The notes under the pieces were generated by a model. The model was not told the origin of the DNA. It saw nothing but the letters and a program-made list of their open reading frames with translations, and did no database searches. DNA of 64,000 bases from the NCBI GenBank assembly GCA_038373885.1, contig JAWZYV010010311.1, positions 434,001 through 498,000 on the forward strand, in the 5' to 3' direction. The position numbers and the translations under genes are program-made. Each line of letters begins with the position of its first letter. Position 1 is the first letter of the stretch. Source of the stretch: Cheiracanthium punctorium (lineage: Eukaryota > Arthropoda > Arachnida > Araneae > Cheiracanthiidae). This document shows positions 11,441 through 23,301 of this stretch, piece after piece.

Positions 11441-13850
11441 ATGTCTGTTCTTCTGTCTATCCTCTGTAAAGTATTAAGATAAATTCTAATATTCAGCGGT
11501 TTCTTTAAAAAAAACGAAAGTAAAATTAAAATTACAAAATATTTAATTTCATTTAAAAAATAATTCCTTGTGTGGGGGTCTCTTCGCCCTCCTGCCCCCA
11601 CACTACGGGGTAACTTTCAAGTGTGTGTTCGGGGGTGTCGGAGGCTTACTGTATACCACTGCTAGGGGCGTAACCCTTGTGAGGAACACTTTCCAAACAT
11701 TGTGTTGAGGGGGCGCAAAATTCAAACCCTGCCAGAAGCAATCATGACACCTCAGCTACAATGCTGTTGCTCTTTCTTCTCAACCGAAAGCTGTCGGCAA
11801 CCTCAAGTTTGCGTTTTTCTTGACCCCTCCAGGAACAAAACAACCCTTTGCAAGAAAGTCGCCCCCTCAGTCTCAAGGGCATCTTTTTATGGCTATTTTA
11901 TCTGCTAATCATCTGCAAAGTCAAGAAATATTTCTTGCTACTTCTGACTAATTCATTTGAGACGATTACTTCTCACAAAATCCTTTGAGGAGTTCTTTGT
12001 GAAAAAGCTCCGTATCCACAGGCTTTTGACTTATCGAAAAATAGTAGCACCACACTCTTAGAGTTTCAACCAATATAGAAAAAAAAGATATTTGACAGTA
12101 GAAATATTGGAACGAAACTTTTGAGGGGGCTGAAGCCCCGCAAGCCCCATGGAGTCGACGACTATGGCCGTACATATATAAACTTAAATTCGGCTTGATG
12201 GAAAAATATTAAAACTCATGCTAAATTTACCCGGGGAATGATATATCCCGATATCCTCAACCCCGGCTTCATGTGTTCTTACATCGTCTGTCTTCTGTCA
12301 AATGAATTTATATATTTAAAAGGGGACAATGTGATCATGCTTTCCTCATGCTCATGACTAAAAACTCATCGTGGTCATGATGCACGAACTGCTTGTTGTA
12401 CAAAATTTCTTCGGAAGACAATAAATAAAATAGTACAAATTGACATAGTTTCTATAAAACTAGGCGCAGAATTTGAATACAGCAGCTTTACGATTTCACA
12501 TTAGTTCTGTCTCGGAATGTTGGAACATTCAATAATTAAGAAGAGGAGGAGTGGAGATTACAGTACTTACATTTTTTGTACTGATATTTTTTTAAACATT
12601 ACTTACGTTTTTTCTCTATTACGTACCATCATAAAAGTACGCTTATTCACTATCTCTTAAACCTCTTATACCTCATTAACGGTAAATAGAACTGACCATG
12701 GTCTCTTTATGATTTTGTGATTTCTGTTTAGTTCAACCATGGGGGCCGGGAGGGGGGTGAAAGGGGGCGCACTTGCACCACCCTGGAGTTTGAAAAAGTA
12801 TAATTAACCTGAAAATATAAGTAATTTGTTTTACACTTAATACAGATAAAAAAAATAGCCTAAATGTGTGTGTGATATTTTCAATTCTACGTGTAACTGT
12901 CGCATTAAATTAGCTGTTTAGACCTGTGTTTATGGTTTAATATTTTCTACCATTGTACATGAATTTGAAACTTTTGAGAAGTCATCCACATTTTTATTTT
13001 GGATAATGTTGGCGCACACACATGAGCCCTCATAATGTATTGACCAACGCTTACGGTCGTAGTAGTGTTGAATGCGTCACGGCATGTGTCCGCAATCAGG
13101 AAAAACTATTTTGAAATAGTCTCGATAATATTCGAGGTAGACGGGACTGGGCTTGTCTTGAATTATCGAAATCATCAAATTAATAAAAAAATAAATGGAA
13201 ATAAATCAATTTTTGTGATTTGAGTACATATTTAAATGAAAAATGTAGTTACATGTGATCATATTACTGATTAGATCAGGTTAATTATATCAGAATACAA
13301 TAATCAACTGTTTTGTATTGACACGTTGACTAGTTTCCGAACAGCAGTATCGCACCATTGCCAAAGCAGCGTGTCAATACTGCACAGAAATGTCTATGAA
13401 AACATCTACAGAAAAAATACACCCACTTTCTTTGGAAGAGGGATTTCTGATAGGGCTTCCGGGTGCACCAAGTATTTGAATTTTCGTCCTGCAATTAAAA
13501 AAATTGCCTGTTTCATATGTGTTGGTCATTATTTGGGAGCTAAACTGATTTTTTCACTAACTGAGATGTATAGAAAACTAGAACAATCGAGACTCGAACT
13601 ATCCAGACTCTATTGTGAATATGATTAAATACATTTATTTTAGGACTTAACGCTTAAAGTTTAACATTTCTTTTTAACATTATAAAGTTAATTTTTCAGA
13701 GATTTAAACTCAAAAACTATTAGATGAAAATTTGTATTTTGAGTTTTTTGACATGGTGGTTTTTCAAATATTAAGTGAAGGCATCACTGCGTCATTTTCG
13801 AAACTTGGGCTCAGTTTTAATACGGGGATGTCCTTGCCAACTGCACTTAA
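11441..13850. other. long non-coding stretch
   Basis: No gene could be supported. There is a C/G-rich small inverted patch at about 11570-11610 and a G-rich tract at 12738-12772 that may be hAT-end debris. The open frame at 13326-13628 has no recognisable domain, signal peptide or splice context and I do not call it. Confidence 0.45.
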
Positions 13851-13859
13851 GGAAAACCT

Positions 13860-14065
13860 GCACATGGGCTATCTGTCATGGAAGGAGCAGGTTACCTTGG
13901 GCAGAGGACTTTTTAAAGGGTTCTAACGCGTCTTCCCGTAACATGTAGAGAAAACTGGCCAAGACTAAAAACCGTTAGATTGACACTCGCGCGGCAGATC
14001 AGAACTATTGACCTTCACATTTTAGCCATTTACCATTTTCAGTACTGGACATGGCGGGGACCCAC
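13860..14065 (-). mobile_element. R-family SINE-like repeat, copy 2
   Basis: It contains 'gggctatctg', 'aagggttctaacgcgt' and 'ccgttagattgacactcgcg', all shared in order with copies at 6.2, 17.1, 18.2, 19.0 and 24.8 kb. Orientation is assigned by comparison with the tRNA-like side of the family. Confidence 0.5.
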
Positions 14066-14381
14066 CCCTAAGCCAAAAATTGCTATATACATCAATGCTA
14101 GACAAAATACATTTTTTCGCTTCAGTTTTTCTGGGAAAAGTAGTCTATTTAAATATTAAACAATGTTATCAAAATTGCATATAATTTAAATAATTAATTA
14201 TTAGTATACTTAAATTGAGGTATTACTAATTAGGCCAAATTAATAGTTTAAGATTTTGTACTTTTCAGCTGCGACAAAATATCTATGACGATGTTCATTT
14301 CACATATTAATGCTACATTTTCCAGTCAAGACTCTTTTTCCTTCAAACGCCAAATAGTCTAATTTTTTATATGCATGTATA

Positions 14382-14920
14382 CAGGGTGTCCCTGAAGGTA
14401 GCTAAAATACATACAAAGAAGCATTTTTCTGCGTTGCAACGTTTGGTTGGAAATGAAAAATTTAGATAGTTTCAGCACGATAGGGATCCAGCCTATTTCG
14501 CAAATAATGTGCGTAATTACCTCATTGTCATCTTTGACCTCCGACGGATTGGACAAACGGAACTATACTCTTGGCCAGTAGGTTCATTAGATTAATCAAG
14601 TATCGAGTTTTGCTTTTGGGAACATCTCAAGGCACTCGTTTACAAGACTCCAGTTGACTCAGATGAGGGCCTCATTACAAAACTTTAGTAACCGCTGCAA
14701 CCGTTCGTGAAACACCTGGCATCTTCGAAAGGGTACGCCAATCACTTGCTAGACGCTACCAGCAAATTTGAGCATTTACAATAGAGCTTTTTCATTTCTT
14801 TTGCTTTTGCTATATTTCCACCTACACTTTTTATTTCTAACCCCACACTGCTAATCTGCTATACAAAAAATGCTTCTTTATATGCATTTTATTTATTCTT
14901 AAAGTTTGGCCTATGAATTC
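14382..14920 (+). mobile_element. decayed mariner-like element
   Basis: The left end follows TA and reads CAGGGTGTCCCTGAAGG. The subterminal block 'aagaagcattttt' reappears inverted near 14866-14884, marking the right side. Between them lies a broken transposase C-terminus. The CAGGGTGTCC start is shared with the long-TIR element at 43290-45066. Confidence 0.6.
14542..14772 (+). pseudogene. mariner-like transposase C-terminal remnant
   Basis: Translation in two frames gives RRIGQTELYSWPVGSLD, then FCFWEHLKALVYKTPVDSDE, then VRETPGIFERVRQSLARRYQ. These match the order of the transposase C-terminal motif blocks (WP.RSPDLTPLDFFLWGHLK, VY.TPV, TPGIFERVRQS). An internal TAG after GLITKL and a shift near 14600 break it. 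No N-terminal domain remains. Confidence 0.75.
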
Positions 14921-15099
14921 AGTAACACCATGTATATGTGTATATCTTGGGAGCACCCTCCTGGAAATTATCCTGCCGGGACCCTTGAATTCAATCGTCC
15001 TTCAGTGAGTATGTATGGACGAACTCCAAAATCTGTACTATTCCCGGAGTTCACCGAAAAAAATCTGATGTGCACACCATATTTCCTAGAACGTCTATA

Positions 15100-17480
15100 A
15101 AATCAAAAATATTTTCGGCGCACTTCATCTAAACGTATTTTGTTTGGAAAAGATAAAATACTGCAATAATACTATGGTTTAGCGAATTCTAGCCAAACAT
15201 TTGAGATATCGCCAAGCTGGGCTGTATTTGAAAGATTTGCTTTTGGCACTTAATTGGGATATATTTTTCCAAAAGCCAACAAACTTGAGATAGTTCGCGA
15301 GATTTTGGGCAATAGCAGAAATAGCGATTCATCACAGACTTTCAATTAACTCAATATATCCATACACTTTAATGTATTTAAACCCATTTGGCTGACCCTG
15401 TAAGTAAATAACCCAGTCGATTGCAATCAAAAAAGATATGCCCAGTTAGATGTTACAATAGTTCTAAATACAAAATTTCAACATTCTACGGTTAAAAGTT
15501 TTAGAGTTATGCGAAATACAAAATTAATTTTGGCCCCAGATTTGGCGATATTTCGGCAAAACTCACCGAGGTCGATGAAAAATAGTAGGATTTTAGGCAT
15601 TGATCAAACAATGACTGACTACAGTACGTAATATATTGACGATTTCCATAGACATTAATGTATTGGAATTCTTTTCGGTGGTCCTGTAAATAAACTCTCA
15701 AGTAGATTGGAACAGAAAATCGAAATGCACAACTAGATGTAACAGCAATCTTGGATGAGATCCAAGAAAATGACATCTCTATAATTTGTTGATGATATGA
15801 AATTTCAGCAATCTACGACCAATAATTTTTGAGATATGAGGATTAAATACATACAAATGTGCACCAAAATTCGCCAGTCTTGGCGACTTTTTGCGTAATT
15901 TTTGAGGGAGGCACGTGACCGTCGTTGCACCATAATCTAACTGCATGCTAGGATGGTATTGTGCTTGAAAAGGCTGAATGTCTCTAAACCTGCAATTGAT
16001 CTTAATATGTTGGAAGTTTTTGAGTGTTCCTGTAGAAGAACTATAAATAAAGACATTATTTTCGGTGGAGAGATTCATTTTGTGATCCTTAACAACTTAT
16101 ATCAGTTTATTCGTTTGAAATAGCCTAATACTTTTGAAATACGCTATAATGAATTTCTGCCCATAGAGCGTAATGTATGGAAAATCTTTTGGGTGGCAGT
16201 AAAGATTGGATAAGTTTATAAACGTACCGGATGTTTTAATAGATAAGCGTGCTGTTGAAAGAACATGTCCTGGAATTTGAAATAAGGCCGTGTGGGGATT
16301 CTAAATATTGAATTATTATTTATATAAAAGGACCTGATGGTTGTTGGTTGCCTTGTAAATGGCTGGCGTCTGAAACTATATGTGTGTTGTATAAATCTAA
16401 TCTTATCTCGTCATTTTCAAGATATTTATAGTATTTTGTAGGATGTTTTAATAAAATTTGAAGATTAGCGAGAAGTTTAGCGTGGGAAAACTTTACTTTG
16501 GCGCTGTAAATAAACTATCCAGTCGACTGGAGCCAAAACGGGAGGTGCACAACTAGATGTTACAGCAATCCTAAATATAAAATTTTAACATTCTACAACC
16601 AATAGTTTTGAGATATGTGACTTGCATATGTACAAACGTATGTACAGACGGGAAAAACTCGTCAAAATGGACTCGTGATCGGTCGTCGATCGTAAAAGAG
16701 ACCTACAATATACATACTGAATTTGAACTTATACGAATGCACCATTTAGACACTAGTACGCCTTAAATTATTTGTGTCTATAGACTATAATAATGTATAA
16801 GAATCCTCTTTTGCAACCCTGTTAACAAACTATAAGCTGTGCACACACTAAAATATTTGCCGGTCATGTCCCTGAGATCTACAATATACATATACTCAAT
16901 TTTCGCTCAATCAAATACACCGTTTAGACACTAACGTTAAGACAATGAGTATGGTAGACAGCCAAGGTAGACAGTGTACTGGTCCCGCGTTGGGGCATAC
17001 CGCGTGGCTGTCGATCAAAGGATCTAGAGATTCAGGCGGTTTTATGTGCATGCAGATACAAAGTAAATACGCGTTAGAACCCCTTAAAAAGGTCCGTCTC
17101 GCCCCCAAGACTCCCTCTCCCGTGAGTAGATGCCCTTCGTGTAGGCTTGCCATAACACAAAATACTGAAATACTCAATAGACGCTAGCGCACTTTCAGGA
17201 ACTCCCGCCTAATGTATTAAATTCTTTTTGCAGCCTTGTAAAAAACTACACATCTTGTACACGCGAAAATCAATATGGGTGGTCTATAATATATAAACAA
17301 AATTTCAGCTCAATCAAATGCACTGTTTAGGAGCTATCGTGTTTGCTTACGTACACAAATCCATCACCGCAAAAACAAAATAAATGAAATAATGCCCGAA
17401 AACGTGTAAATACATGAAAATCTTAAAAGTCGAATATTTTCATGATTACAATACTTTCCATACATGTTCGGAAAGTAAAA
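15100..17480 (-). mobile_element. S-family dispersed element, copy 3 (long, with internal repeats)
   Basis: The terminal hairpin ACTTTCC..GGAAAGT lies at 17453-17476, preceded on the + strand by the complement of the 'attgtaatcatgaaaa' leader. Inward are paragraphs built on the complement of 'gcattcgattgagttcaaat' near 16730, 16890 and 17300. A second repeated paragraph, 'gcacaactagatgttacag' plus 'ctacgaccaatagttttgag', appears near 15450, 15745 and 16545. An R-family SINE is inserted at 16925-17185. The 15100 boundary is a guess. Confidence 0.5.
16925..17185 (+). mobile_element. R-family SINE-like repeat, copy 3, nested in the S element
   Basis: It interrupts an S-family paragraph, with 'accgtttagacactaacg' immediately before and 'agacgctagcgcac' after. 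It carries the family block 'cgcgtggctgtcgatc' and the 3' portion 'cttcgtgtaggcttgcc', and ends in 'aaaatactgaaatactca', the likely SINE tail. Confidence 0.55.
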
Positions 17481-18110
17481 ATGCGATAGACTTAAAGATG
17501 AGGATCATTGGCACATGAGAGAAATGACAAAATAGTATTCCGAAAATCAATCATCACATTTGCATTATAGCAATATATTTTTTTTATCGTAGCAGTTTCA
17601 TAGTTTTGCACCATTTTATTCTTTATTGGACCTTTAATTATCACCCTTTAGAGCAGTATGGCTAACGTAATGTATGGGTACATCAACGCGCCACAGTAGC
17701 GTACGCAGACTTCCTTCAAGGGGAGGGGGAGGGAAGACATAATTTGCATGCACATTAAGAAAGTACTATCTCCGCACTCAACATCATTTCCCCCCTTCCT
17801 TCAAAAAAGAAATGGTATGCAAAAAACAAGAAAAAACATAAAAGTAATGGATGATTGGTACATAATTGGAGTTCATGAGATTAATGATGTTACATATGAT
17901 GTTACATAACACGTAAATCTGTATGTCTTTTCAAATATATTAACATTCCTGATAGCACTAGATCAGTGATTCCGGATTTCTTTCCACTATCTTGCGACAG
18001 TGAAGAGAGTAATTTCTTTGTAAGGAGCTATGCATTAGAGTTGTGTATAATTAAACGTAATTTTCGCAAGGCATAAAATCTAAATGCTTATGAGGTCGCA
18101 TCGTGGCCAA
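17481..18110. other. AT-rich non-coding stretch
   Basis: No gene or repeat recognised, apart from a G-rich tract near 17718-17732. Confidence 0.5.
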
Positions 18111-18114
18111 GTGA

Positions 18115-18335
18115 GCCCAATAAAACATTGAGTATGGTGGATTGCTAAAGTATTAAAGTCCAGGCTTCCAGCCAACTGCGTCTATCTAACGGTCTGAAGT
18201 TTTGGGCGATTTCTGCCAGATGTTACGTGAATATGCTTTGAATTTCTGAAAAAGACCTCGCCCAAGGCAACGCCCCCAGCTAAGCAGATACCCGTCTTTT
18301 AGATTTGCCTCAGCAAAATACTCACATACTCATTA
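18115..18335 (+). mobile_element. R-family SINE-like repeat, copy 4
   Basis: Contains 'ctatctaacggtctgaag', 'agatgttacgtgaa' and 'aagacctcgcccaagg' in the family order, ending 'aaaatactcacatactca'. Parallel to copy 3. Confidence 0.55.
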
Positions 18336-18548
18336 ATGCTAACACTGACTGATCTAAAAATTTCGGTGTTAGGAGGATACGTACCCCTAGCTAAGCCCTT
18401 AACTCACACTTCCTTTAAAACAATATATTTTTAAATAGACCTACAATTTAACCTTTCCAGGGGCGGTGTCAACATCGGTATGTCACTTTTTTACATTTCT
18501 TTAAAGTAAAGAAAGAACTACTACTAATTATTTTAACTTTTAAAATTA

Positions 18549-18802
18549 TTAGGTTGGTGCATAATTATCAGGCGTTTTTCCCTTTCCCCATCGGCCGGAA
18601 CAGTCCCAGTTTTCGTTCACTTCCAGTCTGCCAAAAGTGCCTGGTCGTCAAAATCCGATGGTCGACCTCTTCCTGGCTTATCTTCCAAGCTAAGGTCACC
18701 AGACTTGAAACGGGCAAACCATCCTGCAATGAAAGCTGGGATTGTTTTGCCAAATGGAGAAAGAAGGAAACGCTTGATAATTATACATATGCACCAACCT
18801 AA
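18549..18802 (-). mobile_element. mariner deletion derivative (254 bp)
   Basis: The ends TTAGGTTGGTGCATAATTA and its inverse are flanked by TA (18547-18548 and 18803-18804). TTAGGTTGGTGCA termini are characteristic of mariner-family elements. The minus strand keeps a transposase fragment, FARFKSGDLSLEDKPGRGRP followed by SDFDDQALL, which matches the second helix-turn-helix and linker region of mariner transposases. Most of the coding region, including the catalytic core, is deleted. Confidence 0.85.
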
Positions 18803-18904
18803 TATTAATTAAAAGTGTTACTGTTTAACATACCTCCTATTGCTAACAGTTGACAGGACTAGAGTTTAAAAGCATTTCGTCTTAAAAAAAGTTTCTTTCT
18901 GTTG

Positions 18905-19080
18905 CATTGTATTGTGGCAAAGCTATGCAAGGGCTATCTGCCAAAGAGAGGGGGTGCCTTGGTCGAAGGACATTTTAAAGGGTTCTAACGCGTATTCACG
19001 CTGTAACTGGAGAAAAGCGACCAAAACTCAACACTGTTAGATTGACAGCCGCATAATAGGACAAAACGCTGGACATTCAC
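18905..19080 (-). mobile_element. R-family SINE-like repeat, copy 5
   Basis: Shares 'gggctatctgcc', 'aaagggttctaacgcgt' and 'gttagattgacagccgc' with the other copies. It lies opposite in orientation to copy 4, about 600 bp away. Confidence 0.55.
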
Positions 19081-19397
19081 ACTTTAAACAATTTTTTTTT
19101 AAATATTGTAAAAAAGTGACATGCTGAAGCTGACTGTGCCCACAAAAGGTAAACTTTTTATTAAAAAATAAAAGGAAATACACTCAAAGTACGAAAAATT
19201 ATTTTTGACCCCCAATACTTCAATAAAATAATCTAGCTGATGTACCAGCTTTAAAAAAAATGAAAAAAAATCCTCGTCAATATACATTGTCAGCGATCCA
19301 GAGTGGAGAGAGGGACACAGGAACACTTACCACCTGAAAAGTACAGTGTAGAATATTGACTTCGTTTTTAAATTCAAGTCAATTTACCAGAAATATG

Positions 19398-19446
19398 AGC
19401 CAAATGTTTTGTGCCACCTCCAGAATTTTTTCTGGATCCGCCACTG
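19398..19446. mobile_element. hAT right-end fragment
   Basis: It ends 'tctggatccgccactg', the inverse of CAGTGGCGGATCCAGA, a common hAT terminus. No matching left end with a target duplication was found nearby, so only a fragment is called. Confidence 0.45.
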
Positions 19447-19689
19447 TCAGTATCTACCCTCTTCATTTTAAATTAAATTCAAAATGTGCAAATTTTTAGA
19501 GTTAAAGGGTTATTAGGGAGGGCCCCTTATTGTTGGGGGCCCGGGCAATTGCCCCGAATGACCTGCTGGAAATCAGTCCTTAAATGTGTCCTGTGTTTTA
19601 CGTACGGAATACAAATGCGGGTGGTGAACCCACTCAATACTTGTACTTTTCATTCACCCTCCTCTCAGTCCGAAAAGCCGCTAATTCGG

Positions 19690-20272
19690 ATCAAAATTTT
19701 TAGGTTACTCAAACGGTTAGATCTTATACCGTATTTAAATATATTGGAACAATTTGTTATATTTTGTAACGGATTGTTTCAATATGAATGGCATTTCGTT
19801 ATTGCGTTATAACGGTATGAAGATGTCGTTCTGTTCCTTTAACGTTATGGTCTCATACCATATTTAAATTGTTATTCAACGAATGGTTATAACTATAACT
19901 AATTCATACTGTATCGTTATCACATAGTTATGTGAGTTTAACGTTATAAACTAACCGGTTAACATGATTAACCGAATGCATTTTGTTACTGTTCTTAGAG
20001 TTATTATGTATAGCACAGAAAAGAATAACGTTATAATAAGTGTACGTTGAATATCGTTATTAAATATAACGTTATTCCCCGAGCACTTTTGGGTCAAGTA
20101 ACCGAATACTGATTTCTCAAATCATTAACGTTATTGATTATAACGTTATTTCGTGAAGAACGATTTGAAAGTTAAGGTATGAATAACGTTATTCGGCTTG
20201 TGAATAACGTTATGATTTGTAACGAATAACCAATTGGTTATAACGCGCATTACGTTAAGTTACGGATCCCTG
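19690..20272. repeat. tract rich in TAACGTTAT palindromes, hAT-like right end
   Basis: Eight exact copies of TAACGTTAT occur between 19840 and 20215, with many one-off variants. The tract ends in GTTACGGATCCCTG at 20272, the inverse of a CAGGGATCCGTAAC terminus. Clustered subterminal palindromes at a hAT-type end suggest transposase-binding repeats. The left end was not identified. Confidence 0.55.
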
Positions 20273-20279
20273 CATAAAG

Positions 20280-21030
20280 CTGCGTGTTGTGAGCGCTTTT
20301 ATGAGCAATATTTTGTTAGCTTTTGAATGCTGTTTGCGAATTCTTCATTGTTAAATCCCGAGGAACTGCTTATGCTATTTCCTAGAGAATTTGCACTGAA
20401 TTTTAACCTGTGGAAGTATTTTTCTGTCTGTGAAATACAGCACTCGAGAAAAGCTTCTGTGTGAAGCTAGCTGCTATGAATCCAGTTACTGCTTTTTAAT
20501 TCCTATGGATGGTGTGCAGCAGTTTATTCGACAAAATTCTAGAATTAATAAAATTTGTGTTTCATCCTGTCAAGTGGACTTTTTATTAGATATTTCCATC
20601 TACACTGGATTTTAAGAGACGAACACGACAACTAAGCAGAGTTTGCTGCAACACTATACTGTATACCTCTCCTCCTACAGTACTATAGATAAGTTCCGTA
20701 TTATATGAATCCGTGTCATACAAATACATGAGCCGCATCATCAACGTCGTCATCGCTGAAACGTGATAAAATTGAAAAGAACTATCTAAATTTTTACCGA
20801 GTTATAGTAGCCCCTTTTTTGCATCTTACACGATCACAATAACATTTTTTTAAATTTTTTCAAAAGCGTCATATTTGAGCGCGTGTTGGAAAAAGAAGGG
20901 ATGGGGGTGGGGTCTACTGTATTCATGATTTGCGAAAGGACGCCTTAAAATTAACTAAGTGATAAGTTATTATCATTTTTTTTTTCAAGGGCTGGGCACT
21001 TGCTCATCCAGCGTCCGCCACTACTACGGC
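20280..21030. other. non-coding stretch
   Basis: No gene supported. The open frame near 20430-20615 lacks any recognisable feature. Confidence 0.45.
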
Positions 21031-21034
21031 CAGA

Positions 21035-21195
21035 TTTAGTGGCCATGTTGTTATGACAGCACGCAGTGAGCGGCTAGCGTTACCCCCTACGTAGGGACGG
21101 GCAAGTTAACATGCAAGACAGATCCAGCAATCGATGCTGGACTCAATGTGAAATAGAACCGCTCTTTAGCCACTATACCTCCTGGGCAGAACTAA
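21035..21195 (-). mobile_element. tRNA-derived SINE, family N, diverged copy
   Basis: On the minus strand it begins GGTATAGTGGCTAAAGAGC (box A, matching GTATAGTGGGTAAAGCACC of the copy at 41191). It continues with a worn box-B region and then 'gcccgtccctacgtagggg', which equals the post-tRNA block of the other N copies. Old and partly degraded. Confidence 0.5.
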
Positions 21196-22310
21196 ACGTT
21201 AAATAAGTTATTATATCATGCGGTAGTTGCAGCAAAAGAAGCCATGTTAGCCTTTACCTTTCAATTTTTTTATTAGCAAAATACATGCAACTTTCGTAGT
21301 TACTTTATTACAGGATCGTTATTTTTCACGCATGCCTCTTTATCTACACATAATCTAAGACGACCGTTCCTGAAGTTTTAATTGGAAAGCGAATGTGGCG
21401 ATTGTGTAACAATGTCCGTAGCAGAGTTTCAAGAAATGCTTTAAAAAATAGTTAATGCTTTTCTTAAATGGTTTGTGATTTCATCAATTAACAAATCATT
21501 ACGCTGTCTCTCTTGTCTTGTTAGTTGTGAGCAATTCGGTGAGGAACTTATTTCTACAGGGAGAAGGCAAGTGTAAATGAAGACTCATATATCAATTCAA
21601 AGATATTTTCATTCCCAAGATTCATTAAAACTACCGAAGTTTTGAATGTTCAAATAAGCATAAAAGTTTTACATCGTTATTTCCATCATTGTTGATCCTG
21701 TTTTGACAATAGTCGCCAAGTCATGTCAAGTCCAATAGCAAAATTACAACGTTTAAGGGAACTAAAAATTAGGTTATAATTTGACATGATTGGTTGCCAT
21801 AATACATAAATATTGTTTGTCTGTACTGAAGTATTAAATAGTATGTAATCTTGCTTTTAGCATTGTTCGTATGTTATAATTAGTTACATAGTTATAATAT
21901 TGAACGAAATGTTAATTTTGAATACGCTACTTAACATGGAGAATTCTGTTTTTTCTAAAATAGAACAGATAAATAGCATTTTTAAATAGCAACAGAACTA
22001 GCATTTTTAAATGGAAGCAGGAAAATAGCATTTTTTAAAACCAACATTTTAAAGTACCAACAATGCATTAAAGAAAGCTCTTTATCAAGTACATAAATAA
22101 GTGCGATTGTATCATATGATTCTAGAAATATACATCGTTTATATATACAAAATTTTGTCGCCAAATGCCCATAAATTTAAAGTTTAGCATTTCTGTTGCT
22201 CTGATGATTTCTAAGCTAAGAATAGCAACCGATTTTTAAATAAAAAAGTAGTGTCATGTCAACAGTATTACTGCACGGTTAAAACGCCAACTATTTTTTC
22301 CGGAAGTATC
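21196..22310. other. AT-rich non-coding stretch
   Basis: No supported gene or element. Short A/T runs dominate. Confidence 0.5.
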
Positions 22311-22314
22311 ATTG

Positions 22315-22664
22315 AACTCGTGAGTATCGTAACATCCAAATAGAGAAAGCCTGAGAACACAAGCTCTTACGTCATCTGTACGTCTGCTAAAGCGTCGGCA
22401 TCAAAGTTTTATTTTCACAAAGTAAAATTATTTAAAATTCCTGATGAGCGCTGAATATTAAGTTAATATTTTAAGTTAAAAATTGAAATACCTTCCTGAT
22501 AGAAAATAATTCATAATGACCTATTTCTGCGACATGTCAAATAATTAGCGATGGTTAAAAGTTGCCATTTGTCGTAAAATTAAAATTTCTATCAGAAAAT
22601 ATTAAAATGTTTTATACGAGAGTAAATTCACCACAAATATTAAATAGTTTTAGTTTCTGAAAAT
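22315..22664. mobile_element. older copy of the inverted-repeat MITE at 22865-23296
   Basis: The left arm (22340-22460: 'agagaaagcctgagaaca', 'agttttattttcacaaagta') and part of the inverted right arm (22610-22664) match the next element downstream. The right arm stops where a SINE begins. Confidence 0.5.
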
Positions 22665-22669
22665 AAACT

Positions 22670-22816
22670 CGCGGGAGTAGGGGTTCGAGCCTTAATAGGG
22701 AGAGGCTGCTATTGTGTACGTCTCTTAATTGGAGGCGACGTTGGTTCGTCTCAGTAGTTCCCCGGATAATAAAGAGACCGACAACTCTGGCTTTAGTAGT
22801 CCCCAATGCCTTCAGG
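22670..22816 (+). mobile_element. tRNA-derived SINE, family N, 5'-truncated
   Basis: Contains a box B at 'ggggttcgagcc', then 'ggcgacgttggttcg' and 'ataataaagagaccgacaa', the same order as the copies at 41191 and 46930. The box-A side is missing or unrecognisable. Confidence 0.55.
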
Positions 22817-22864
22817 GTTGGAAGAATGGTTAAAATGATATACGAAATAGGAATGAACGATTAA

Positions 22865-23296
22865 CCAACACCTCCTAGATAAAGAAAGCCTAACAACTCC
22901 TACGTCACCAAGCTTTCACGTCATCATTAGGCCTACATTTAAAAGTTTTATTTTCACAAAATAAAACTATAAACAGTTTCTGGTGAATTTAGTCATGAAT
23001 AACAATATTTTGATAATTTGAGATAAAAAATATATTTTTTTGACAAGTTGCAGTTTTTAACCATGACAAATTAGATAAAATGATAAGGAAATAAATCGGA
23101 ATGTATAATTTTGTATGAGAAAGGTATTTCAAGTTTAATTTTTTATTTAAGATATTTTCTAATATTTGTAGCATTCACCAGAAATTTTAAATAGTTTTAC
23201 TTGGTGAAAAGAAAACTGTGATGACATCATCACTGAAGGCCTAGTGATGACGTAAAAGTTCCAGTTGATAGGCTTTCTATATGTAGGAGGTGTTGG
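22865..23296. mobile_element. MITE with ~130-bp terminal inverted repeats
   Basis: It begins CCAACACCTCCTAGAT and ends with the inverse near 23296. About 130 bp at each end are inverted copies. Direct ATTAA lies at 22860-22864 and 23297-23301, so the target duplication is ATTAA or TTAA. The right-hand TTAA is also the left flank of the piggyBac element that follows. No coding capacity. Confidence 0.65.
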
Positions 23297-23301
23297 ATTA
23301 A

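Noticed and set aside
18463..19147. Larger element around the mariner derivative (inverted 'tgtcacttttttaca' at 18480 and 19105)
   Set aside because: An inverted word is present, but the outer ends do not match well and no target duplication was found, so not called.
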